From assembly GCA_038321575.1 (NCBI GenBank), contig JBBQFD010000013.1, positions 1 through 20,036 of the forward strand: a stretch of DNA of 20,036 bases, in the 5' to 3' direction. Positions 7,956-15,502 of the stretch are shown here, piece by piece. The position numbers were made by a program, and so were the translations under genes. The notes below the pieces were generated by a model. The model made no database searches. It was not told the origin of the DNA and saw only the letters and a program-made list of their open reading frames with translations. This stretch comes from JBBQFD01 sp038321575 (GTDB taxonomy: Bacteria; Bacillota_I; Bacilli_A; RF39; UBA660). Position 1 is the stretch's first letter; each line of letters opens with the position of its first letter.

Positions 7956-10277
7956 ATTAGGTGTATTTAAATATTTCATAACATCTTTATAGTTTTTAAC
8001 AGGAATATATTTAATACTATCTTTGATTTCTTTTGGTATATCATCTAGGTCATTAAGGTTATCAAAGGGCATTAAAATAGTTTTAATCCCATTACGATGA
8101 GCCCCAATACTCTTTTCTTTTAAACCACCAATGGGTAAGATGTTACCTCTTAAAGTAATCTCTCCTGTCATAGCCACTGTTTTATCTACTTTAAGGTCCG
8201 TAAGGGCACTAATTAACGCAGTTGTTAAAGTTATGCCAGCACTTGGTCCATCCTTTGGTATAGCCCCTTCAGGCACGTGAATATGGATATCATTTTTAAT
8301 GAGTTTATCGTAATCAACATGAAGATATTGATAATTAGATTTAATGTAACTTAAGGCAATGTGAGCACTTTCTTTCATAACATCACCTAAAGATCCAGTT
8401 AAAACTAAATTACCATTACCTTTATAGTAATTAACTTCAATTGAAAGGGTATCTCCACCAAAATAAGTATAGGCAAGTCCATTAACGACTCCTACTCTAG
8501 TTTCAGTCTTTTTTGCATAACGATATTTAATTTTACCTAAATAATCACATAGATTATTGATATTAATAACAAACATCTTTTGCGTAGTATGTTCAACAAC
8601 CATTTTAGTTACTATTTTACGAATAATATTAGATAGTTGACGTTCTAATTCACGAACACCAGCTTCTTTGGTATAACCACGAATAATAGTTAAAATGGTA
8701 GCATCATCAAATTTAATTTGTGATTCATCTAAACCATGACTTTGGCATATCTTACTAATTAGATGACGCTTAGCAATATCTAATTTTTCAAATTCCGTAT
8801 AACCTGATAAAGTTACGATTTCTAAACGATCTTTTAGCGCTTCAGGTATATCATCAATATAATTAGCGGTCGCAATAAACATGACTTTTGATAAGTCATA
8901 TTCTTCTTCGATATAGTTATCACTAAAGAATTTATTTTGTTCAGGATCTAAGATTTCTAACAATGCACTAGCAGGATCACCTTTATAGTCTTTAGTCATC
9001 TTATCAATTTCATCAATTAAAAAGACTGGGTTAGAACACTTAGCTTTACGCATTGCTTGAATAATACGACCTGGGTTGGCACCTAAATAAGTACGACGAT
9101 GACCAACTATTTCTGATTCATCATTAACGCCACCAACGCTCATCTTAACAAAGTTACGATTCATGGCCTCAGCAATACTAAAAGCCAGCGATGTTTTACC
9201 AACTCCGGGAGCTCCTACTAAACAAATAATGGGACTCTTTAAGTCTTTAGTCATTTGTTTAACAGCTAAGAATTCAATAATACGGGTTTTAACTTTATCA
9301 AGTCCATAGTGAGAATTATCAAGTTTTAAACGAACATTATTTAAATCAGCATTATCCTTAGTATAAACATTCCAAGGAAGATCTAATAACCAATCAATAT
9401 AGTTACGGACCACATTTATTTCCGGTGACATTGGTGAGATAGCTTCATATTTCTTTAACTCACGATCAAGACGTTCTTTAATGACTTTAGGAGCTTTTAA
9501 ATTAATAATTTTTTCTTTAAGAATATCAACTTCGTCATCTTTAACATTAATATCACCAAGTTCTTCTTTAATGACTTTAATTTTTTCACGCAATAAATAT
9601 TCTTTTTGACTATTATTTAATTCCTTTTTAACTTTTGATTCAATATCACGTTCTATATTAATAATCTCTGTTTCTTGATAAATATCTTCAAGAATCATTT
9701 TAGCTCTTTCTTTAGAAGAAAAAGTATAGAGATACTCTCTAATCCTAAGTAAATTAATTGGTAATTGGGTAGCAATAATATCGGTCATTTTTGATAAGTT
9801 ATTGCTATCAATAATTAAAGATAAAACACTACTATTAATGTAGGGAATACTATTTATATAGGTTTCAACATCGCGATATAATTTCTTGACAATTGTTGTC
9901 TCTTCCATAGGATCTAGTAATTCTTCTAAGGCTGGTGAAACAATTGATTCAAGTGTTTCATTTGGTTGATTAACATTTAAGTAATCATGAATATTAGCGC
10001 GGTATTGACCACTTAAGATAATACGGACTTTACCATTAGGTAATTCCATTTTATGAACTATTTTAGATACAACCCCAATTTTAGGAAAATCTTTAACATT
10101 GGGGATAAAATCTAAATTATCTATTTGACTCACAACCAAGACATTATTATCATGAAATAATTCTGAGACATCAATGATGCTCTTACTAACATCATTATCA
10201 AATTCAAGTCTAATATCATTATTAGGCAATAAGATGATGCCTTTTAATAATATGACTGGTAAGTTTATTTTATTCAT
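7950..10277 (-). CDS. lon: Lon, ATP-dependent serine protease
   Basis: Cytoplasmic AAA+ protease that degrades misfolded and regulatory proteins. The 775-residue length matches bacterial LonA. In order: N-terminal substrate domain (1 to about 200), coiled coil (about 205-265), AAA+ module with Walker A GAPGVGKT at 355-362 and Walker B FLIDEID at 419-425, then the protease domain with Ser679 in DGPSAG and Lys722 in GGLKEK, the Ser-Lys dyad. The start is the ATG at 10277, preceded by AAAGGAGG; the longer frame upstream would run through the promoter and ribosome site. The gene is a single unit with its own promoter and terminator. I saw no CIRCE (HrcA) or CtsR operator. Confidence 0.97.
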   Translation of the reverse strand: MNKINLPVILLKGIILLPNNDIRLEFDNDVSKSIIDVSELFHDNNVLVVSQIDNLDFIPNVKDFPKIGVVSKIVHKMELPNGKVRIILSGQYRANIHDYLNVNQPNETLESIVSPALEELLDPMEETTIVKKLYRDVETYINSIPYINSSVLSLIIDSNNLSKMTDIIATQLPINLLRIREYLYTFSSKERAKMILEDIYQETEIINIERDIESKVKKELNNSQKEYLLREKIKVIKEELGDINVKDDEVDILKEKIINLKAPKVIKERLDRELKKYEAISPMSPEINVVRNYIDWLLDLPWNVYTKDNADLNNVRLKLDNSHYGLDKVKTRIIEFLAVKQMTKDLKSPIICLVGAPGVGKTSLAFSIAEAMNRNFVKMSVGGVNDESEIVGHRRTYLGANPGRIIQAMRKAKCSNPVFLIDEIDKMTKDYKGDPASALLEILDPEQNKFFSDNYIEEEYDLSKVMFIATANYIDDIPEALKDRLEIVTLSGYTEFEKLDIAKRHLISKICQSHGLDESQIKFDDATILTIIRGYTKEAGVRELERQLSNIIRKIVTKMVVEHTTQKMFVININNLCDYLGKIKYRYAKKTETRVGVVNGLAYTYFGGDTLSIEVNYYKGNGNLVLTGSLGDVMKESAHIALSYIKSNYQYLHVDYDKLIKNDIHIHVPEGAIPKDGPSAGITLTTALISALTDLKVDKTVAMTGEITLRGNILPIGGLKEKSIGAHRNGIKTILMPFDNLNDLDDIPKEIKDSIKYIPVKNYKDVMKYLNTPNR

Positions 10278-10304
10278 AGACGACCTCCTTTCGAAAGTGT
10301 TCTT

Positions 10305-10334
10305 ATTATAGCCCAAAGAAAAAGAAAAGTCCAA
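10305..10334 (-). promoter_or_regulatory. lon promoter
   Basis: Minus-strand TTGGAC (10329-10334), 18-base spacer, TATAAT (10305-10310), about 28 bases before the lon start. The -35 is weak. A perfect 10-base palindrome CTTTCGAAAG (10288-10297) lies between promoter and start and overlaps the ribosome site. Confidence 0.6.
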
Positions 10335-10354
10335 CTGATTTAAACTTTTCTTTT
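10320..10354 (-). terminator. Inverted repeat after the pilin-like gene, likely terminator
   Basis: Perfect 11-bp arms (10320-10330 and 10344-10354) with a 13-base loop. On the minus strand the arms read AAAAGAAAAGT / ACTTTTCTTTT, followed by T-rich sequence. The stem is AT-rich and the loop large, so termination may be partial. The repeat overlaps the lon -35 region. Confidence 0.55.
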
Positions 10355-10361
10355 GAATTAA

Positions 10362-10715
10362 TTATTCGTTCAAATGTCTAATAAACAAATATATATATTC
10401 ATTGGCTTGTTTAGTTACTCTAACAATTCCTGTTATTAGTGATTTATCACGAGGGTCTTCCATGTGTTGAACATATGATGCCAATAACGTTATATTAATA
10501 TCAATTGAAGTACCATTAACGGTTGGTAAAGTAATATCATTTTCAACCACATAAGTTTGGGCAGCTCTTTCAATTGATTTAACACTGTTATTATAAACAT
10601 CAGTTTTGCTTTGAGTAATCATTGGTAATACCGCATTAGTAGTTATTAAGGCAATTACACCAAGAAGAATAATAACACCTAAGAGTTCAACTAAAGTAAA
10701 TCCTTTTTTATTCAT
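10362..10715 (-). CDS. Type IV pilin-like / pseudopilin protein (isolated)
   Basis: A 117-residue protein with a textbook class III signal: short basic leader MNKKG, then FTLVELLGVIILLGVIAL. Prepilin peptidase would cut after Gly5, leaving an N-terminal Phe, and Glu10 is the mature +5 Glu needed for filament assembly. The hydrophobic helix spans about residues 6-28, then a short globular part of about 85 residues without cysteines. It resembles ComGC/GspG-type pseudopilins in size. None of the partner genes (assembly ATPase, membrane platform, peptidase) are in the window; the neighbours are lon and rny. The ATG follows AAAGGAG. Which machine it serves cannot be told from here. Confidence 0.85.
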   Translation of the reverse strand: MNKKGFTLVELLGVIILLGVIALITTNAVLPMITQSKTDVYNNSVKSIERAAQTYVVENDITLPTVNGTSIDINITLLASYVQHMEDPRDKSLITGIVRVTKQANEYIYLFIRHLNE

Positions 10716-10739
10716 AAATGTCTCCTTTATTATATATCT

Positions 10740-10748
10740 ATTTTAGCA
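10740..10748 (-). promoter_or_regulatory. Extended -10 promoter of the pilin-like gene
   Basis: The minus strand reads TGCTAAAAT (10748 to 10740), a TG-N-TAAAAT extended -10, 25 bases before the start. No -35 of note is present, which an extended -10 can tolerate. Confidence 0.45.
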
Positions 10749-10777
10749 CACTTTTAATTATTATTAAAGTAAAGGAA

Positions 10778-10798
10778 AAGAAGCTTATTTAGCTTCTT
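10778..10798 (-). terminator. Terminator hairpin at the end of rny
   Basis: On the minus strand AAGAAGCT / AGCTTCTT (8 bp, arms 10791-10798 and 10778-10785) close a 5-base loop holding part of the rny stop codon. The following tract TTCCTTTACTTT is only moderately T-rich. Confidence 0.65.
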
Positions 10799-12338
10799 CA
10801 ATTGCTCTTGTTTCACGGATAACCGTTACTTTAATAGTTCCAGGATATTGAAGTTCATTTTCAATACGAGTCTTAATATCACGAGCTATTTTATAACTAC
10901 CTAAATCATCAATCTTTTCAGGTTTTACAATAACACGTAATTCACGACCAGCTTGCATTGCGAAAGTCTTATCAACACCTTCAATACTATTAGCAATCGC
11001 TTCAAGTTCCTTTAAACGTTTAACATAGTTTTCTAATGAGTCACTACGCGCTCCCGGACGAGATGCTGATAGAGCATCCGCAATTGCAACTAAAACAGAT
11101 ATAATACTGTTTGGTGCAACTTGACCATGATGTGATTCAATAGCATTGATAACAATTTCATTTTCATGATATTTTTTAGCAAGACCAATACCTAAATCAA
11201 CATGGCTACCTTCGACTTCATGATCGATAGATTTTCCAATGTCATGTAAAATGGCGGCTCTTTTAGCTAGAAGAACATTTTCTCCTAATTCCGATGCCAT
11301 AATACCAGTTAAATGTGCTACTTCAAGTGAATGTTGTAATGCATTTTGACCATAACTAGTACGGAAATGTAGTTTACCTAATATTTCAACTAATTCTGGT
11401 TCAACTTTTGTTACACCTAATTCAAATAAAGCTGATTCTCCATATTCACGAATCTTAACTTTAATATCTTTAACAGTCTTGTCATATACTTCTTCAATAC
11501 GAGCAGGATGGATACGACCATCTTTAATTAATGTTTCTAGGGTAATACGCGCTATTTCACGACGTAATGGATCAAAGCTTGATAAGACTAAAGCCTCAGG
11601 TGTATCATCAATAATTAAATCAACCCCTGTTACCGCTTCAATAGTACGAATATTACGGCCTTCACGACCAATAATACGACCCTTCATATCATCGCTTGGT
11701 AGTTCAACTACCGTAACTGTTTGTTCACTAGCAACATCTGCTGCATATCTTTGCATTGATGTAATAAGTAATGATTTAGCTGATTTATCAGCATCTAGTT
11801 TAGCTTCTGCTTCACGATCTTTAATGTAAGCAGCAACTTCCATATTCATCATTTCTTCGACTTTCTTAAGTACCATTTTTTTTGCTTCATCTTTTGAGAA
11901 TCCCGCAATTTTTTGTAATAAGTCGATTTGTTCTTTCTTTAATTCTTCCACTTTTACTTGTTCGTTTTGGATATCTTTTTGTTTATTAATTAAGCCATTT
12001 TCTTTTTCTTCAAGCATTCCTTCACGGTTTTGAAGTGTTTGGTCACGACGGTCCATATTACCTTCACGAGCTAACAATCTTTCTTCCGCTTCTCTGATTT
12101 CGTTTTTCTTTTCTTTTACTTCACGTTCAGTTTCGATTTTTATCTTATGACCTTCTTCTTTTGATTCTAAAAGAAAATCACGTTTAATCTTTTCGGCTTC
12201 TTTTTTGGCTTCTTTAATGATCATTTCTGATTTTTTACCAGCTAATGATCCTTTCACATAATTAATTATAAACATCAAAATTATTCCAACGAATAACCCT
12301 ATTAGGACAAGTAAAATGGAGAAAGCTACATTATCCAT
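10785..12338 (-). CDS. rny: RNase Y, membrane-anchored endoribonuclease
   Basis: Main initiator of mRNA decay in many Gram-positive bacteria. The 517 residues show the full layout: N-terminal membrane helix (about 6-28), long charged coiled coil (about 35-160), KH RNA-binding domain with GRIIGREGRN at 220-229, and HD phosphohydrolase domain with the metal ligands His365-Asp366 in AILHDIGK. Length is the family norm (B. subtilis about 520). The ATG at 12338 follows GGAGGTG. It lies downstream of recA, as in Bacillus, but recA ends in its own terminator and rny has its own near-consensus promoter with a leader of about 60 bases. Confidence 0.97.
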   Translation of the reverse strand: MDNVAFSILLVLIGLFVGIILMFIINYVKGSLAGKKSEMIIKEAKKEAEKIKRDFLLESKEEGHKIKIETEREVKEKKNEIREAEERLLAREGNMDRRDQTLQNREGMLEEKENGLINKQKDIQNEQVKVEELKKEQIDLLQKIAGFSKDEAKKMVLKKVEEMMNMEVAAYIKDREAEAKLDADKSAKSLLITSMQRYAADVASEQTVTVVELPSDDMKGRIIGREGRNIRTIEAVTGVDLIIDDTPEALVLSSFDPLRREIARITLETLIKDGRIHPARIEEVYDKTVKDIKVKIREYGESALFELGVTKVEPELVEILGKLHFRTSYGQNALQHSLEVAHLTGIMASELGENVLLAKRAAILHDIGKSIDHEVEGSHVDLGIGLAKKYHENEIVINAIESHHGQVAPNSIISVLVAIADALSASRPGARSDSLENYVKRLKELEAIANSIEGVDKTFAMQAGRELRVIVKPEKIDDLGSYKIARDIKTRIENELQYPGTIKVTVIRETRAIEEAK

Positions 12339-12403
12339 ATTTGTACACCTCCATTTACAATATATAAATTTTAAGTAAAATATATTTATTTCACTCTGCT
12401 ATT

Positions 12404-12432
12404 ATTGTAAGGTTTATAGGGTGATATGTCAA
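12404..12432 (-). promoter_or_regulatory. SigA promoter of rny
   Basis: Minus-strand TTGACA (12427-12432), 17-base spacer, TACAAT (12404-12409), giving a leader of about 60 bases before the rny ATG. The leader is AT-rich with no riboswitch I recognise. Confidence 0.85.
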
Positions 12433-12452
12433 GTTAAATAATTTCAAGTAAT

Positions 12453-12484
12453 AAAAAAACTTATATAATGTTTTATTATATAAG
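12453..12484 (-). terminator. Rho-independent terminator of recA
   Basis: On the minus strand a perfect 10-bp stem (arms 12475-12484 and 12460-12469) with a 5-base loop runs into seven T (12453-12459), ten bases after the recA stop. Confidence 0.92.
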
Positions 12485-12494
12485 CCTTAATAAA

Positions 12495-13517
12495 TTATTT
12501 AGTTGTTGCTTCTTTTTTAGGTTTTATATTTATGCCATAATAATCACGAATTTTATGTTCAAGTTCGGCTTTCAATTTAGGATCAGTCTTTAATAACTCC
12601 TTGACATTCTCTTTACCTTGACCTATTTTTTCGCCTTTATATGAGTACCAAGCACCACCTTTTTCAATGATGTTAGCTTCACTAGCTAGATCAACTATTT
12701 CACCTAATACTGATACACCTTCACCATACATAATGTCAACAACACATGTTTTAAATGGTGGGGCCATTTTATTCTTAACAACTTTTAAGGTTGTTTTGTT
12801 ACCAATAATATCGAGACCTAATTTTATTTGTTCATTACGTCTAATATCTAAACGAATTGATGAATAAAACTTTAAGGCACGACCACCGGTTGTTACTTCA
12901 GGACTACCAAACATAACCCCGACTTTTTCACGTAATTGATTAATGAAAATCGCAATCGTATTAGTCTTACTAATAACACCTGATAATTTTCTTAAAGCTT
13001 GACTCATCAAACGCGCTTGAAGTCCGATATGGTTATCACCCATTTCACCTTCAATTTCTGCTTGTGGTACTAATGCAGCCACGGAATCAATAACAATGAT
13101 ACTAATAGCACCACTACGAACTAGAGCTTCACATATTTCTAATGCTTGTTCACCATTATCAGGTTGTGATAATAATAAATCATTAATATTAACACCTAAT
13201 TTAGCGGCATATTGTGGATCAAGGGAATGTTCAGCATCAATAAAAGCTGCTCTTCCACCTTGCTTTTGTGCCTCAGCAATCGCATGTAAGGCAAATGTTG
13301 TCTTACCACTTGATTCAGGACCATATATTTCAATAATACGTCCCTTAGGATAACCGCCAATACCTAGTGCTATATCTAGTGATAGTGAGCCACTTGGAAT
13401 AACATCGATTTCACGATGTTCATTTTCACCAAGTTTCATAACTGCCCCTTTACCAAATTGTTTTTCTATTTCTAATAATACTTGATCTAATGTTTTATCA
13501 TTAGTTGTTTTTGTCAT
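12495..13517 (-). CDS. recA: RecA recombinase
   Basis: DNA strand-exchange protein that also triggers LexA self-cleavage. It has Walker A GPESSGKT at 66-73, the Walker B region IIVIDSVAAL, the DNA-binding L1/L2 region including FGSPEVTTGGRALKFY near 200-215, and the short C-terminal lobe. At 340 residues it is a little shorter than many homologues and ends in a Lys/Thr-rich tail, lacking the acidic tail of E. coli RecA. The ATG at 13517 follows GGAGG. It is flanked by pgsA and rny as in Bacilli. A strong SigA promoter with an adjacent SOS box and a strong terminator make it a single-gene, damage-inducible unit. Confidence 0.98.
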   Translation of the reverse strand: MTKTTNDKTLDQVLLEIEKQFGKGAVMKLGENEHREIDVIPSGSLSLDIALGIGGYPKGRIIEIYGPESSGKTTFALHAIAEAQKQGGRAAFIDAEHSLDPQYAAKLGVNINDLLLSQPDNGEQALEICEALVRSGAISIIVIDSVAALVPQAEIEGEMGDNHIGLQARLMSQALRKLSGVISKTNTIAIFINQLREKVGVMFGSPEVTTGGRALKFYSSIRLDIRRNEQIKLGLDIIGNKTTLKVVKNKMAPPFKTCVVDIMYGEGVSVLGEIVDLASEANIIEKGGAWYSYKGEKIGQGKENVKELLKTDPKLKAELEHKIRDYYGINIKPKKEATTK

Positions 13518-13544
13518 TATGTATTCCTCCTAACATATAATTCA

Positions 13545-13573
13545 ATTGTATACCATATTATTTACTATGTCAA
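13545..13573 (-). promoter_or_regulatory. SigA promoter of recA
   Basis: Minus-strand TTGACA (13568-13573), 17-base spacer, TACAAT (13545-13550), about 28 bases before the ATG. The SOS box lies nine bases upstream of the -35. Confidence 0.88.
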
Positions 13574-13582
13574 TACCTTTTA

Positions 13583-13596
13583 CGAACATTCGTTTG
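13583..13596 (-). promoter_or_regulatory. LexA/DinR (SOS) box of recA
   Basis: The plus strand reads CGAACATTCGTTTG (minus strand CAAACGAATGTTCG), matching CGAAC-N4-GTTCG at nine of ten specified bases. Its half-sites are identical to those of the dinB box at 7911-7924, which supports one shared repressor. lexA itself is not in the window. Confidence 0.85.
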
Positions 13597-13622
13597 TGTT
13601 TAACATTAGCTTTTAAAAACAT

Positions 13623-13650
13623 AAAAGTTCCTAACAATTTAGGAACTTTT
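13623..13650 (-). terminator. Terminator of the gpsB-rnpB-rodZ-pgsA unit
   Basis: Perfect 12-bp stem (arms 13639-13650 and 13623-13634) with a 4-base loop, ten bases after the pgsA stop on the minus strand. The T-rich end of the stem plus ATGTTTTT follow. Confidence 0.88.
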
Positions 13651-13660
13651 GATTTCTTTA

Positions 13661-14290
13661 TTATGATCCTTTTACAATTTCAATTTCAGGTTCTTTATTA
13701 GTTTGAGTTAACAAATGTTTATTAACTTGATAATATTGAACACCTGAGGCAATTGATAATACAGCTGCAATAATTAATAAGAAGTCTGAAACTTTTAAGT
13801 TCCATAATTCAAATGGTAAGTTATAAAATAATGTTAAAGTAATACCTACCATCATACATGCTGTTTTATATTTACCCAGTTTACTTGCTGCTACTACTTT
13901 ACCTTTATTACCGGCAACCATTTTAATGGCGTTAGTAATACTATCTCTAGTAATAATAATAACGGTAATAATTGGATGAATAAATCCTTGAGCTGATAAG
14001 ATAATTAAGACTGAATTAACTAATACTTTATCAGCAATAGCATCTAACATCTTACCTAAATCAGTTACCATATGATATTTACGAGCCACATAACCATCTA
14101 AAAAATCAGTTAAGGCCGCAATAATAAATAATACACCAGCAATTAAATATCTAGCATCGACTACTAGTGATGCATTAATAAATAATTTTGGAAAAGCAAA
14201 TCCGGTTGCATCAAAAGGAAACAGCAATATAACAATAATAATGAATGATAAATAAATACGCATCATTGTTAATTTATTTGGTAGATTCAT
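13661..14290 (-). CDS. pgsA: CDP-diacylglycerol-glycerol-3-phosphate 3-phosphatidyltransferase
   Basis: Membrane enzyme that makes phosphatidylglycerol phosphate, the committed step to phosphatidylglycerol, which in turn donates glycerol phosphate to lipoteichoic acid. The CDP-alcohol phosphotransferase signature is complete: Asp62, Asp65-Gly66, Ala69-Arg70, Gly79, Asp83 and Asp87 with exact spacing. There are about five or six membrane helices in 209 residues, and the C-terminal tail is hydrophilic. The ATG at 14290 follows GGGGTG, which overlaps the rodZ stop (9-base gap), so translation is probably coupled. cinA, usually between pgsA and recA in Bacillus, is absent here; a strong terminator and the recA promoter fill that gap. 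Confidence 0.96.
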   Translation of the reverse strand: MNLPNKLTMMRIYLSFIIIVILLFPFDATGFAFPKLFINASLVVDARYLIAGVLFIIAALTDFLDGYVARKYHMVTDLGKMLDAIADKVLVNSVLIILSAQGFIHPIITVIIITRDSITNAIKMVAGNKGKVVAASKLGKYKTACMMVGITLTLFYNLPFELWNLKVSDFLLIIAAVLSIASGVQYYQVNKHLLTQTNKEPEIEIVKGS

Positions 14291-14299
14291 AAAACACCC

Positions 14300-14782
14300 C
14301 TATCTTATAATGTTGTTTATTAAAACGTTTGTATCAGAAAAGTCATCTGCTTTATTTATAGAAACAAAGAAATATATAATTATTATTGCTAATAACGCAA
14401 TAACTATATAGATAATAATGGGTGGAATTATAAAGTTATTCTTTCTTTCTAATGTATATGGAGAGAATATTTTTTGTTTGTTTTCTGGTTTTTTATCAAC
14501 ATTTTTCTTAGCTCTTTTAATATCATCTAATGATATTTTTGATGTATAATCAAATAAATATTCATTAAATTCATCAACCATTTCTTCATGATCTAAACCT
14601 AAATATTTAGCATAATCTCTAATAAAATATTTAAGATAAAAAATATCTTTAAATACTTCCATATTGCCTGCTTCAATATTTTCTATTTGCGAAGGTCTAA
14701 GTTTTAAGTCTTCGGCCGCCTCATCGATAGAAATACCCATATTCTCACGGGTTTCTTTTAATTTCTCGCCAATCTCTTTCAC
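14300..14782 (-). CDS. rodZ: RodZ-like helix-turn-helix membrane protein (short form)
   Basis: RodZ links the MreB cytoskeleton to the wall-elongation machinery. This 160-residue form has the cytoplasmic helix-turn-helix domain (about 1-70; GEKLKETRENMGIS and the LRPSQIENIEAGN recognition region), a basic linker (about 85-110), and a single membrane helix (about 116-139). Only about 20 residues lie outside, so the extracytoplasmic beta domain of full RodZ (usually 250-330 residues in all) is missing. Position just upstream of pgsA matches B. subtilis ymfM. The start is GTG at 14782 with AAAGGTGAT upstream, only about 20 bases after the end of the RNase P RNA. Confidence 0.88.
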   Translation of the reverse strand: MKEIGEKLKETRENMGISIDEAAEDLKLRPSQIENIEAGNMEVFKDIFYLKYFIRDYAKYLGLDHEEMVDEFNEYLFDYTSKISLDDIKRAKKNVDKKPENKQKIFSPYTLERKNNFIIPPIIIYIVIALLAIIIIYFFVSINKADDFSDTNVLINNIIR

Positions 14783-14804
14783 TTTATCACCTTTCTTTTA
14801 AAAT

Positions 14805-15158
14805 AATAATATCTTATAAGCCATGTTCTGTACCTATTTCTAGGCGGCAAACATTTATCTATGATTTCTCATCCCATAGGAAATTCGATTCTCTCCTATT
14901 AGGTTCCCCTACCAATTTTGGGTTTCTCACTCGTGGGGTTTACCGCGTTCCACATCTTATATTTCTAAAAGACATCGTCACTATGGCACTTTACATCTAA
15001 TCTCACCATATCCGAAGACTTAGGTGATTTCAACGCCGTTAGCTTACGCTACCGTAGGTTATTTTTTCCCTACGCACGAACACTACTGCCATCACAGACA
15101 GTGCGAGCATGGACTTTCCTCTACATTATAAAAATGCAGCGTTTGTCAAGATATTAAT
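14805..15158 (-). ncRNA. rnpB: RNase P RNA, class B (Bacillus type)
   Basis: Catalytic RNA that trims tRNA 5' ends. The minus strand carries the family's invariant blocks in order: GAGGAAAGTCCATGCTCGC (from about 15122), AGTGTTCGTGC, CTTCGGATATGG, AAAGTGCCATAGTGACGA, TGGAACGCGGTAAACCCC, GAGAAACCCAAA, TTGCCGCC and ACAGAACATGGCTTATA. The ends are set by a predicted 9-bp P1 helix between 15148-15156 and 14807-14815, so they are good to a few bases. The class B assignment follows from its close match to B. subtilis RNase P RNA. P1 overlaps the gpsB stop codon (15154-15156), and rodZ begins about 20 bases after the 3' end. No separate terminator is seen. Confidence 0.95.
15121..15149 (-). repeat. 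Direct repeat copy B, inside the rnpB 5' end
   Basis: A 29-base segment covering the P2/P3 part of rnpB nearly repeats 15503-15535. Shared cores on the plus strand are CTACATTAT, a run of A, GCAG and CGTTTGTCAA. Relative to copy A it lacks about four bases. It contains TTGACA and TATAAT on the minus strand but only 13 bases apart. Confidence 0.7.
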
Positions 15159-15480
15159 CTTTTCCGTATATAATTTTTTCTAAGTTGGATAAGCGACGTA
15201 ATAAATCAGAATTAGTTGTTTCACTAGAACCACCACTATCTTTTACAAGATCAATTTTAGTTCTAAGCGCTCTAATTTCTTGTTTTAATTTAATATTGTC
15301 ATCCATTAGATTCTTTTTATCATTATCAAGTTCTTTAATAATGGTAACCATTTCTTCATAATCACGAATAACCACATCAAGAAACTTATCAACTTCTTGT
15401 GGTCTATATCCTCTAGTATCAATTTTGAATTCCTTACCTAAAATATCATTTACTGTTAAAAGTACTCGGTCTTGATACAT
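15154..15480 (-). CDS. gpsB: GpsB, cell-division/elongation adaptor (DivIVA family)
   Basis: Small cytoplasmic adaptor that shuttles penicillin-binding proteins between septum and side wall. The N-terminal DivIVA-like domain (1-60) has EFKIDTRGYRPQEVDKFLD and RDYEEM, followed by a coiled coil (about 35-75) and a C-terminal segment LLRRLSNLEKIIYG that matches the GpsB trimerisation tail. The 108-residue length is typical. The ATG at 15480 follows AGGGGAG. gpsB next to rnpB is an arrangement shared with Bacillus. Its stop codon lies within the first strand of the RNase P P1 helix. Confidence 0.95.
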   Translation of the reverse strand: MYQDRVLLTVNDILGKEFKIDTRGYRPQEVDKFLDVVIRDYEEMVTIIKELDNDKKNLMDDNIKLKQEIRALRTKIDLVKDSGGSSETTNSDLLRRLSNLEKIIYGKD

Positions 15481-15502
15481 AAAAGCACTCCCCTTTTCCC
15501 AT

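Noticed and set aside
12339..12400. AT-rich near-palindrome in the rny leader as a riboswitch or autoregulatory element
   Set aside because: The arms pair only with bulges and consist almost entirely of A and T, as expected by chance in this base composition. No known riboswitch core is present.
15125..15149. TTGACA and TATAAT within the rnpB 5' end as an independent rnpB promoter
   Set aside because: The spacing is 13 bases, too short for SigA. Transcription from it would start past P1-P3, leaving out RNA segments that match class B RNase P RNA and pair with the 3' end.
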